The position numbers and the translations under genes were made by a program. Positions 1 through 6,112 of a stretch of DNA of 6,797 nt are shown one piece after another. The DNA comes from Betaproteobacteria bacterium. Lineage in GTDB: Bacteria > Pseudomonadota > Gammaproteobacteria > Burkholderiales > Ferrovaceae. The stretch lies in contig JAGWPH010000249.1 of the NCBI GenBank assembly GCA_028870615.1, positions 1 to 6,797 of the forward strand, given 5' to 3'. Positions within the stretch are counted from its first letter, which is position 1, and the number at the start of each line of letters is the position of its first letter. The notes under the pieces are model-generated. The model was not told the origin of the DNA, did no database searches, and saw nothing but the letters and a program-made list of their open reading frames with translations.

Positions 1-142
1 CGCCCACCGAGATTGTGACCGTGTCTCCCACCGTGAACGTCCCGCTGACCTTGCCGGTCACCGCCACGGTGGCACTTGCACCCTCTTCACCAATGGTCAC
101 CACGTTATTGGGTGTGCCCACCGGATCCACACTGATGGTCGG
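1..142 (-). repeat. Ig-like adhesin repeat 2, partial (continues beyond window)
   Basis: Residues 517-563 repeat the start of the preceding unit (PTISVDPVGTP, VTIGEEG, ATVAVTGKVSG) exactly 105 codons later. Bases 1-58 are identical to bases 316-373. Divergence rises towards the start of the unit, so identity is concentrated in the GKVSG-to-ISVGG strands. The left edge cuts the repeat, so more copies are likely outside the window. Confidence 0.88.
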
Positions 143-1690
143 CAAACTTTCCACCGCGTACCCGTGCCCCGCCGAAGCCGTAGAAGTGCTCGACGGATTG
201 GCCGGATCGTGGGCCAGCACGGAGGCGCTGATATTGGTCGCACCCGCCAGCACATTCCCGGGGATGCCGATGCTGTAACCACCCCCTGCTTGCACCAGGC
301 CGTTGTAGCTGTGCCCGCCCACCGAGATTGTGACCGTGTCTCCCACCGTGAACGTCCCGCTGACCTTGCCGGTGACTGCCACGGTGGCATTCGCACCCTC
401 CTGACCGATCGTTACGAGATTGGCCGGCGTGCCCACCGGGTCCACCGTAATCTCCGGTGGTGTCACTGTTGCCGCCGCCTGCTGCGCCGTAGACGAATCA
501 GTGGTCGCCTGGGCACTGGCTGCCACAGCAGCGGTTGAAGCTGTTGCTGCAGTGGATTCGGCGCTGGCAGCCGCAGTGGCCGCAGTCTTGGCATCCGTAG
601 CACTGGTGGCGCTCTGGGCACTGGCGGCGGCAGCCGCAGCCTGGGTGGCAGCCGTGGCAGCGGTATTGGCGGCATTTTGGGCAGCGTTTGCATCTGCACT
701 CGCCGCAGCAGCGGCGGTCTTGGCTGCAGTGATGGCTGAAGTGAACCCTGTCAGCACGGCATCGGTAAGCGCCTGACTGGCACTGGTGGCGGCATGCGCC
801 GCAGCGTCTGCCGCGGCCTGGGCCGTCGATGCGTCAGTGGCAGCATGATTGGCAGAGGCCGTCGCAGCCGCCTGGGCAGCTGTTCTGGCTTGCGCGTCGG
901 CTGCTTCTGCGGCCTGTGCAACACCTGCAACCTGTGCGGTGGAATTGGTGGATTGGGATGTAGTAGGCGACGTCGCTTGATTCACCGTCGGCGAAGACAG
1001 CTGGGCAACGGTTGGACTGGAAGTGGTGTCTTGAGGCGCCGTCGTCGGAGGAGCCGTTGGGGTAACGGTCTGGGTTACGATGTGAGCGTTGTTCTGGCTG
1101 GCATTGGGATCGATCACCTGGGCTGAGGACGTCGAAGCAGGCGCGCCAGCGGGAGAGACGCTGACCGTCACACCTGCGTTGTGCACCGTGTTCGGCATCT
1201 GGGCACTTGCATTCGATGAACTGCTTGAGACACTACCGGATTGAATGACGCTGTCAGTGGCACCGCCCACCTTGAATGCGGTCAGGGCCGCATTGGCGTC
1301 AGAACTGTTGACCTGTATGGCGCTGTCGCTCCCGGTCGGGCTGTTGCCCGAAGCCGAGGCCACCTCGTGCTGAAGCAGAACCTTTTTGTTGTCGAGAATT
1401 TCCTGGTTGCGCCCATCCGCCAGAGCCAGATCGACGGTGGCGCCTTTGGCCGTGGTGATGAGCTCACCAATGAAGACCTTGTCTCCGGCGTGCAATGTAC
1501 GGGTCGTCCCGGTCGTTGGGTTGACGGCGACCACTTCCCCAGAAACACTTAAAACCTTCCCGGCGACTTCGGCAGGGTTTCCGGCAGCAGCGGGGTTTCC
1601 GGCAGCAGCGGGACTCCCGGCAACAGCGGGGTTCCCGGCAACAGCGGGGTTCCCGGCAACTCCAGTAACTTGTCCTGCAATTTCAGCCAT
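1..1690 (-). CDS. Giant type I-secreted LapA/BapA-like adhesin, N-terminal part (3' end outside window)
   Basis: The frame is open from ATG at 1690-1688 to the left edge, giving 563 codons and no stop. I checked every triplet in frame. An in-frame TAA lies directly before the ATG and an AGGGGA ribosome-binding site lies 6 nt upstream, so the start is well supported. Domains in order: residues 10-39, five hexapeptide repeats; 44-106, a LapA-like retention module (VSGEVVAV, a GD turn, ELITT, LALADGR); 107-252, a Ser/Thr/Pro/Asn-rich linker; 253-408, an alanine-rich helical segment; 412-563, Ig-like repeats of 105 residues. There is no signal peptide, as expected for T1SS cargo, whose export signal is C-terminal and lies outside the window. 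Family knowledge says such proteins stay anchored in a TolC-type pore by the retention module and mediate adhesion and biofilm formation. The secretion genes upstream on the same strand support this. The substrate and the total length cannot be seen. Confidence 0.9.
   Translation of the reverse strand, partial: MAEIAGQVTGVAGNPAVAGNPAVAGSPAAAGNPAAAGNPAEVAGKVLSVSGEVVAVNPTTGTTRTLHAGDKVFIGELITTAKGATVDLALADGRNQEILDNKKVLLQHEVASASGNSPTGSDSAIQVNSSDANAALTAFKVGGATDSVIQSGSVSSSSSNASAQMPNTVHNAGVTVSVSPAGAPASTSSAQVIDPNASQNNAHIVTQTVTPTAPPTTAPQDTTSSPTVAQLSSPTVNQATSPTTSQSTNSTAQVAGVAQAAEAADAQARTAAQAAATASANHAATDASTAQAAADAAAHAATSASQALTDAVLTGFTSAITAAKTAAAAASADANAAQNAANTAATAATQAAAAAASAQSATSATDAKTAATAAASAESTAATASTAAVAASAQATTDSSTAQQAAATVTPPEITVDPVGTPANLVTIGQEGANATVAVTGKVSGTFTVGDTVTISVGGHSYNGLVQAGGGYSIGIPGNVLAGATNISASVLAHDPANPSSTSTASAGHGYAVESLPTISVDPVGTPNNVVTIGEEGASATVAVTGKVSGTFTVGDTVTISVG
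143..457 (-). repeat. Ig-like adhesin repeat 1 (105 residues, 315 bp)
   Basis: Residues 412-516. The unit begins PEITVDPVGTP, then has the VTIGQEG turn, the ATVAVTGKVSGTFTVGD strand pair and a VTISVGGHSYNG strand, and ends in a variable segment with SVLAHDPANPSS. This is the usual beta-sandwich repeat layout of bacterial Ig-like domains in LapA, BapA and MpAFP-type adhesins, which extend the protein away from the cell. It is followed with no spacer by a second copy. Confidence 0.85.
467..934 (-). other. Alanine-rich helical or coiled-coil shaft in the adhesin (residues 253-408)
   Basis: By direct count 77 of 156 residues are Ala, with Thr, Ser, Gln, Asp and Asn filling most other positions and no Pro. 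A single GF step at residues 315-316 separates two stretches of about 60 and 90 residues. Alanine codons are mixed (GCC, GCT, GCA, GCG), so this is protein-level composition under selection and not simple DNA slippage. The pattern predicts long alpha helix, probably an alanine-type coiled coil. It resembles the Ala/Ser/Thr shafts of lambda-type phage side tail fibres and, more remotely, helical antifreeze proteins. Its position just after the retention module and linker is where the chain would pass through or leave the outer-membrane pore. Confidence 0.7.
1373..1561 (-). other. LapA-like N-terminal retention module (adhesin residues 44-106)
   Basis: The segment has the pattern of T1SS adhesin retention modules: a beta strand with GxVxxV (GKVLSVSGEVVAV), an arginine and a GD turn (TRTLHAGDKVF), a GELITT strand and the strongly typical LALADGR strand followed by a short EILDNKKVLL strand. 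In LapA and MpAFP this module folds in the periplasm and blocks passage through the outer-membrane pore. After it, a periplasmic LapG protease would normally cut at a di-alanine. Downstream here only NAAL (residues 132-135) is near the expected place, and no clear TAAG or PAAG motif is visible. The module assignment is by pattern recognition and not by a profile search. Confidence 0.75.
1574..1663 (-). repeat. Five tandem 18-bp repeats encoding VAGNPA-like hexapeptides
   Basis: Residues 10-39 of the adhesin read as five six-residue units: GVAGNP, AVAGNP, AVAGSP, AAAGNP, AAAGNP. The DNA units are 18 bp and nearly identical, differing mainly by GTT/GCT and AAC/AGT codon changes. They sit between the first residues (MAEIAGQVTG) and the retention-module core, a place where LapA-type proteins normally begin the module directly. 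Copy number of such short in-frame repeats can vary between strains. The two AAAG strings in the last units resemble the LapG-type AA-G recognition context, but they lie on the wrong side of the plug. Confidence 0.9.
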
Positions 1691-1696
1691 TTACGT

Positions 1697-1702
1697 TCCC
1701 CT
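1697..1702 (-). promoter_or_regulatory. Ribosome-binding site of the adhesin gene
   Basis: AGGGGA on the minus strand ends 6 nt before the ATG at 1690. It is the best Shine-Dalgarno match among the starts in this window. It fits with a preceding in-frame stop (TAA adjoining the ATG) in fixing the adhesin start. Confidence 0.8.
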
Positions 1703-1760
1703 GACAAAACTTTTACCCTTACCTGAGCCCAACTTTAAGCCTGTTCAAGGGGAAAAACCA

Positions 1761-1776
1761 TTGTACTGAAGTACAA
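1761..1776. promoter_or_regulatory. Perfect 7-bp inverted repeat between regulator and adhesin gene
   Basis: On the minus strand the site reads TTGTACT-TC-AGTACAA, a perfect dyad with a 2-nt centre. It lies 14 bp after the luxR-type stop and 70 bp before the adhesin ATG. It could be an operator, for example for the LuxR-type protein encoded just upstream, since members of that family bind short dyads. It could instead be a weak terminator: the stem is AT-rich and is followed by TGGTTTTTCC, a short T run. A smaller CCCG/CGGG dyad (1777-1788) lies between it and the regulator's stop. I see no convincing -35/-10 pair in the 100-bp gap. Confidence 0.45.
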
Positions 1777-1790
1777 CCCGGGATCGGGCC

Positions 1791-2414
1791 TCAGGAAGGC
1801 GCTTTCAGCTCCGTAATGCCGTTGACCAGCAGCGTCAGTTGCAGACGGTCGCGAACTTTCAGTTTCTCGAAGGCTGCAGTCAGGTGCGCTTTCACCGTTC
1901 GCTCGGTAATGTTGAGCTGGTCGGCAATTTCCTTGTTGCTGGCCCCTGACGCGACAGCCCGGGCCACCATGACCTCGCGCTCGGTCAGGCTCAAAGCCCA
2001 GTCCGAGGAGGCGACTGCCGGTTTGGGAAGGTTTTGTGCCGTCGTGGCCACCAGCTTTTGCAGCAATGATTGGCCCAGCCACACACCGCCCTGCAGGACC
2101 GTTTCAGCGACCTGCTGCAGTACGGCAGGGGAGGCGTAGCCATTGCAGTAGCCGGACACTCCGGCACGCAAGGCCACCATGCCTTCTTCATCCCGCGGCT
2201 CGTCTGAAAGCGCAACCACCGGCGCATCACAGGCCATGCGCTGCCATTGCCGGATCAGGGGCGTGATGTCCCCGGTGTAGGGCAGCAACACCCAAACGAT
2301 GATCGCCTCGCACGATGTCGCCCCCGCATGGCCCAACTGCGCCTGGGGAAAGGCTTCGCGCCAGTTGGATCTGATCGGTTCGCCATCCGTCACGAATACA
2401 TGGGTGCGGGTCAT
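1791..2414 (-). CDS. LuxR/NarL-type transcriptional regulator with degenerate receiver domain
   Basis: This 207-residue protein has the two-part layout of NarL/FixJ response regulators. Residues 1-120 are receiver-like. Residues 141-200 form a clear LuxR-type helix-turn-helix (LTEREVMVARAVASGASNKEIADQLNITERTVKAHL). The receiver looks inactive for phosphotransfer. The strand that normally ends in the acceptor aspartate reads IIVWVLLP, with Trp41 at the usual Asp position. The conserved Lys of strand 5 is also absent (GYCNG, residues 88-92). The start is 7 nt after the fusion-protein stop, with GGTGAG upstream as a fair ribosome-binding site, so it is probably co-transcribed with the secretion genes. 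It most likely regulates the adhesin gene downstream, which is an inference from context. It could bind DNA constitutively or be controlled by protein contact or expression level. Confidence 0.88.
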   Translation of the reverse strand: MTRTHVFVTDGEPIRSNWREAFPQAQLGHAGATSCEAIIVWVLLPYTGDITPLIRQWQRMACDAPVVALSDEPRDEEGMVALRAGVSGYCNGYASPAVLQQVAETVLQGGVWLGQSLLQKLVATTAQNLPKPAVASSDWALSLTEREVMVARAVASGASNKEIADQLNITERTVKAHLTAAFEKLKVRDRLQLTLLVNGITELKAPS

Positions 2415-2421
2415 TGTGGAC

Positions 2422-3897
2422 TCACCGCTCGGTCAACGCGCGCTGCTGGGCTCTCAAAACAGGTTTCAACAGATAACTCAACACGGACTTTTCGCCAGTC
2501 TGAATATCCACTTCCGCCACCATCCCAGGAATGATCGGAAGGTTCTTGCCCAGATTGTTCCTGTCCGTTTTGACACGCACCAGATAAAACGCGTTCCCCT
2601 TGTCATCCACCACCGTATCCGCGCCAATGGATTCCAGGGTTCCCGCCAGCCCGCCATAGATGACGAAGTCATAGGCGTTGAATCTGACCAGGGCCCGCAG
2701 TCCCGGCCTGAGGAAACCGATGTCCTTGGGGAGTATCCTGACTTCCAGCAGGAGGCTGTCATCCAGCGGCACGATTTCCATGATGTCCTGGCCTGGCTTG
2801 ATCACGCCGCCGACCGTATTCACCAGCAGCCGTTTGACCGTGCCTTTCACCGGCGATTTCATGACCGAGTGCGTGACCTTGTCGGTGAGCCCCACGTTCA
2901 CCTCGGTCAGCCCGTTGATCTTGGCCTGGGTTTCTGCAAGGTCCTTGCGGGCGTCGTTGCGAAAACTGTCTTCAACCTCCCTGACCTTCCCGGTGGATTC
3001 GATGATGGCCGATTTCACACGAGCGATCTGTGCGGAAGCCATGTCGCGATCTCCACGAAAACGCGCGACATCGCGTTCCAGCTTCAATATGTCCACATCG
3101 GAAACCGCCCCTGCCGACAGCAACGGCTTGGTCAGCGCCAGTTCCTTGTAGGTCAGCTCCCAGGCCCTTGCGGCCTGCTCGTGTTTGGCTTCAAGCTCGG
3201 TCAGCTCGTGCTGGCGCTGTGCCAGTTGGCCCCGGGAGATCGAGATGGTATTTTCCAGCTCGGACTTTCTGGATTCATACAAACGACGCTCTTCTTCAGC
3301 AGTGTCCGGAGCTTCCTTGACCACCTCTTCGGGCATGACGAATTTGCTGTTCTCTGCCAGGGCACGCAAGCGGGCCGCCTTGGCCTCCAGGGACAGATAC
3401 TGGGAGCGGCTTTCCTTCAGGCTGGAGAGGAAGCGGGTATCGTCAATGCGCATCAGCACTTGGTCCTTCTGAACCACATCGCCTTCATGGACCGTAATTT
3501 CCGAGACGATGCCGCCATCCAGATTCTGCACCACCTGGATCTGGCTGTAAGGGATTACCTTGCCCTCACCCCGCGTGACCTCATTCACCTTGGTGAAACT
3601 GGCCCAGATCAAAAAGATCACCAGGATCCAGGCCAGCATTTTCAGCAGCACCCTCGCCCGGATCGGATCCTGCGTCGCAATCGCATAATCCGCGCTGGCC
3701 ATGAAATCATGGCCGCCGGTATCGTCGAATTTTTCCTTGTTGCGGTTGATCAGCCACCTGAGCAGCGGTTGCAACAGCTTTCTGGGCAGGTCAAGCAACC
3801 TGACCAACAGGGAGATGAAGATACGAAAAATCCAGGGGGCCTTGAATTTGCCCTGCTGGAGGCGATCCCACCACGATATGTGTTTTTTATCGCTCAT
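2422..3897 (-). CDS. HlyD/LapC-type T1SS membrane fusion protein
   Basis: At 491 residues this is the periplasmic adaptor that links the inner-membrane ABC exporter to the TolC-type channel. A long cytoplasmic N-terminus (residues 1-83) is followed by one membrane segment at about 84-101 (LLKMLAWILVIFLIWASF). After it come GEGKVIP, the first lipoyl half (GGIVSEITVHEGDVVQKDQVLMRID, about 128-152) and a long Glu/Lys/Arg/Ala-rich alpha-helical hairpin (about 155-340). The second lipoyl half (SPVKGTVKRLLVNTVGGVIKPG) starts near 346 and the HlyD-type beta barrel ends the protein. Its ATG overlaps the ABC stop (ATGA), which indicates translational coupling. The cytoplasmic N-terminus is longer than the roughly 60 residues of E. 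coli HlyD and includes an amphipathic, Leu/Arg-rich stretch at 22-52. Confidence 0.95.
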   Translation of the reverse strand: MSDKKHISWWDRLQQGKFKAPWIFRIFISLLVRLLDLPRKLLQPLLRWLINRNKEKFDDTGGHDFMASADYAIATQDPIRARVLLKMLAWILVIFLIWASFTKVNEVTRGEGKVIPYSQIQVVQNLDGGIVSEITVHEGDVVQKDQVLMRIDDTRFLSSLKESRSQYLSLEAKAARLRALAENSKFVMPEEVVKEAPDTAEEERRLYESRKSELENTISISRGQLAQRQHELTELEAKHEQAARAWELTYKELALTKPLLSAGAVSDVDILKLERDVARFRGDRDMASAQIARVKSAIIESTGKVREVEDSFRNDARKDLAETQAKINGLTEVNVGLTDKVTHSVMKSPVKGTVKRLLVNTVGGVIKPGQDIMEIVPLDDSLLLEVRILPKDIGFLRPGLRALVRFNAYDFVIYGGLAGTLESIGADTVVDDKGNAFYLVRVKTDRNNLGKNLPIIPGMVAEVDIQTGEKSVLSYLLKPVLRAQQRALTER

Positions 3898-6101
3898 CCT
3901 GCTCGTTCAACCTTTCCGGTTTGCAAGGCTTCGACCACTTCGTTGCGCGGGCCATCCGCCACGATGATGCCGTTGTCAATGACGATGATCCGGTCCGCCA
4001 GATCAACGAGGCTGGACCGGTGCGTGGAAATGACCACCGTTTTCCCTGGGGTCGAGCGTTTGGAGAAACGTCCGAGACGCACCTTGAATTCGCTCTCCGT
4101 GGTGTAATCCATCCCGCTGGTGGGCTCGTCCAGAACAAGCAACGGCGGATCGGTCAAAAAAGCGCGGGCAATGGCGACGCCCTGACGCTGGCCACCGGAC
4201 AGCGTATCGCCACGCTCCCCGATTTGCATATCAAAACCGCGCGGATGCTTGTTGATCAAGGTCAACAAACCGGCCAGTCCTGCCGCCGCGAGAATCGCCG
4301 AATCTTCCGCATAGGGGGCCCCATAGACGATATTTTCGCGCAGCGTGCCGTAAAACAGGATCGATTCCTGGCCGACATAACCGATGTTGCGGCGCAGGTC
4401 CGCGGGATCAATTTGTCTGAGGTCAATATCATCCACCAACACGGACCCCATCTGGGGCTCATACAATCCCATGATCAGTTTCTGGATGGTGGATTTTCCG
4501 GAACCCACTTTCCCCAGGATGACCACCGACTCTCCCGGATTGATGCAGAATGACACGTTTCTAAGCGCCGGGTCGGTATTGGGATAGCCAAACGTCACAT
4601 CACGGAATTCTATTTTCCCACTAAGGTCGGCGCGGTGCACGAAAGTGGATTCGGGAGGGCGCTCGATGGGGTCGGCCATCAGCTTGTTAAGCGGCTCCAG
4701 GGAAGTCTTGGCGCCCTGGTACTGAATCAGCAAACCCGCCATTTGCCCCAGCGGGGTCATCGCCCGGCCCATCAACATGGTACAGGCGATCATGCCCCCC
4801 TGCGTCAACGTCCCGTTATGAATGAGATACACCCCACCGACCAGCGCGGCGATATTCACCACCTGCTGAATGGTTTGAACGCTCTGGGTTGCCGAAAGCG
4901 AGAGAGTGCGCTGCTGATTCGATATTTTGGTCAGGAACGCACTGGTTTTTTCCCAATTGGTCTGGATCTGGTTTTCGGCCCCCAGGGCCTTGACCGTTTC
5001 CATGGCCGACAGGCTTTCCACCAGGGTTGCATTGCGTAAGGCCCCAGCCTTGTAGGTTGCCATGGATAACTCATGCAATTTGTGCTGGATCGCATAGACG
5101 TAGATGCCCACCATGAGAAAGCCAACGATGGGGACAAACACCAACGGCCAGGCAATCCACGCAATGGTCACATAAAAAAACAGCGCAAAGGGAATGTCCA
5201 CCATGGTCGCTACCGTAGCCGAGGCAATGAAATCGCGAATGACTTCATAGGATTTCATGGTGGCTGCAAAGGCTCCCACCGACGCGGGCCGTGCCGCCAT
5301 TTTAAGGCCCAGCACCCGTTCCATCAAAGTGCTGGAGAGCTGAAGGTCAATGCGCGCCGACGCGTGATCAATAAAATGCCCACGCATCATGCGCAGCAAA
5401 AAATCCAGGGCGAGCAGCAGCAACACGCTCAAGGCCAGGACCCACAAGGTGTCCACCGCATGGGCAGGGACGACGCGGTCATAGACATTCATCGAGAACA
5501 GCGGGAGCGACAGGGCAAACACGTTGATCAGCAGGGCAGCCACCAGGACATCCCGGTAGACCCGCCATTGATCCAGAATGACGCCCCAAAACCAGTGATG
5601 GGCATCTAACCTGGCAAGCTCCGGAATCCGGCGGTCGTACCTGAAGCGGGGATGCAAAATAACCGCGACACCCGCGTAACGCTGCGCCAGATCTGCCCTG
5701 GACATCGCAAATGTGGACTGCCCTGAATCCGGCAACAGGATCTGGGCTTCGTTGCCATCCGCGCTCCAGTCCGTGAGCACACAGGCTTCGTTGTTGAGGA
5801 GCAGCAGGATGACCGGAAATTGCGCGCGTTCAATCCTGTCCAGATCTTTGCGCACGAGCCGGCAATTGAGACCGGCCCGATTGGCAGCCCGCGAAATCAG
5901 GGCGGGCGTCAGGCGCCCGCCTACAAGGGGCAGCCCCGCAGTGAGCGCCGCCCGCGTGCTGGCGCGCCCATGAATGCGGGCCACTTCCAGCAGGCATTCC
6001 AGCAACGGGTCATCCAGCAGAAGATCTTCCCGCAGGCCAAGACTTGAGAATAAATTGGCCTTTGAATCCTTGGCTGAGCCGGGATCGGGGCTATCGCTCA
6101 T
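3894..6101 (-). CDS. LapB-type T1SS ABC transporter (ATPase/permease) with C39-like domain
   Basis: This 735-residue exporter would power adhesin secretion across the inner membrane. Residues about 30-150 match the C39-peptidase-like domain of LapB/HlyB-type exporters. The place of the catalytic Cys-Gly reads ARIHGRAST, so it should bind cargo without cleaving it. About six membrane segments lie between 185 and 460. The nucleotide-binding domain follows: Walker A GKVGSGKST (530-538), Q-loop Gln578, signature LSGGQ (634-638), Walker B LLVLDEP (654-660, catalytic Glu659) and H-loop His694. All ATPase motifs are intact. The start lies 11 nt after the channel gene's stop, without a strong ribosome-binding site, which suggests translational coupling. 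The length is usual for the family. Confidence 0.95.
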   Translation of the reverse strand: MSDSPDPGSAKDSKANLFSSLGLREDLLLDDPLLECLLEVARIHGRASTRAALTAGLPLVGGRLTPALISRAANRAGLNCRLVRKDLDRIERAQFPVILLLLNNEACVLTDWSADGNEAQILLPDSGQSTFAMSRADLAQRYAGVAVILHPRFRYDRRIPELARLDAHHWFWGVILDQWRVYRDVLVAALLINVFALSLPLFSMNVYDRVVPAHAVDTLWVLALSVLLLLALDFLLRMMRGHFIDHASARIDLQLSSTLMERVLGLKMAARPASVGAFAATMKSYEVIRDFIASATVATMVDIPFALFFYVTIAWIAWPLVFVPIVGFLMVGIYVYAIQHKLHELSMATYKAGALRNATLVESLSAMETVKALGAENQIQTNWEKTSAFLTKISNQQRTLSLSATQSVQTIQQVVNIAALVGGVYLIHNGTLTQGGMIACTMLMGRAMTPLGQMAGLLIQYQGAKTSLEPLNKLMADPIERPPESTFVHRADLSGKIEFRDVTFGYPNTDPALRNVSFCINPGESVVILGKVGSGKSTIQKLIMGLYEPQMGSVLVDDIDLRQIDPADLRRNIGYVGQESILFYGTLRENIVYGAPYAEDSAILAAAGLAGLLTLINKHPRGFDMQIGERGDTLSGGQRQGVAIARAFLTDPPLLVLDEPTSGMDYTTESEFKVRLGRFSKRSTPGKTVVISTHRSSLVDLADRIIVIDNGIIVADGPRNEVVEALQTGKVERAG

Positions 6102-6112
6102 AAATCATTTGA

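Noticed and set aside
1..457. Possible CRISPR-like or other DNA repeat array
   Set aside because: The repeat period is exactly 315 bp (105 codons), in frame inside an open adhesin gene, and the units encode Ig-like strands.
420..776. Plus-strand open frame encoding an Ala/Val-rich hydrophobic protein
   Set aside because: It is the antisense reading of the alanine-rich part of the adhesin. The composition follows from the GCN codons on the other strand, and there is no independent ribosome-binding site or family match.
1711..1748. Promoter candidates upstream of the adhesin (TTGAAC at 1748-1743 with AGGTAA at 1724-1719)
   Set aside because: The spacing is 18 bp but the -10 match is poor and there is no supporting element, so I do not report it as a promoter.
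1735..2082. Minus-strand open frame in another phase overlapping the regulator's 3' half
   Set aside because: It overlaps the LuxR-type helix-turn-helix coding frame and has no recognisable domain. The regulator's frame carries the conserved motifs.
2299..4107. Plus-strand open frame of about 602 codons across the fusion-protein gene
   Set aside because: It is antisense to an unmistakable HlyD-family gene. Its translation is rich in His, Gln, Arg and Asp with no recognisable domain, and such long antisense frames are common in GC-rich coding DNA.
5073..5609. Plus-strand open frame of 178 codons inside the ABC gene
   Set aside because: It is antisense to the conserved membrane domain, with His/Gln/Arg-rich low-information sequence and no homology that I recognise.
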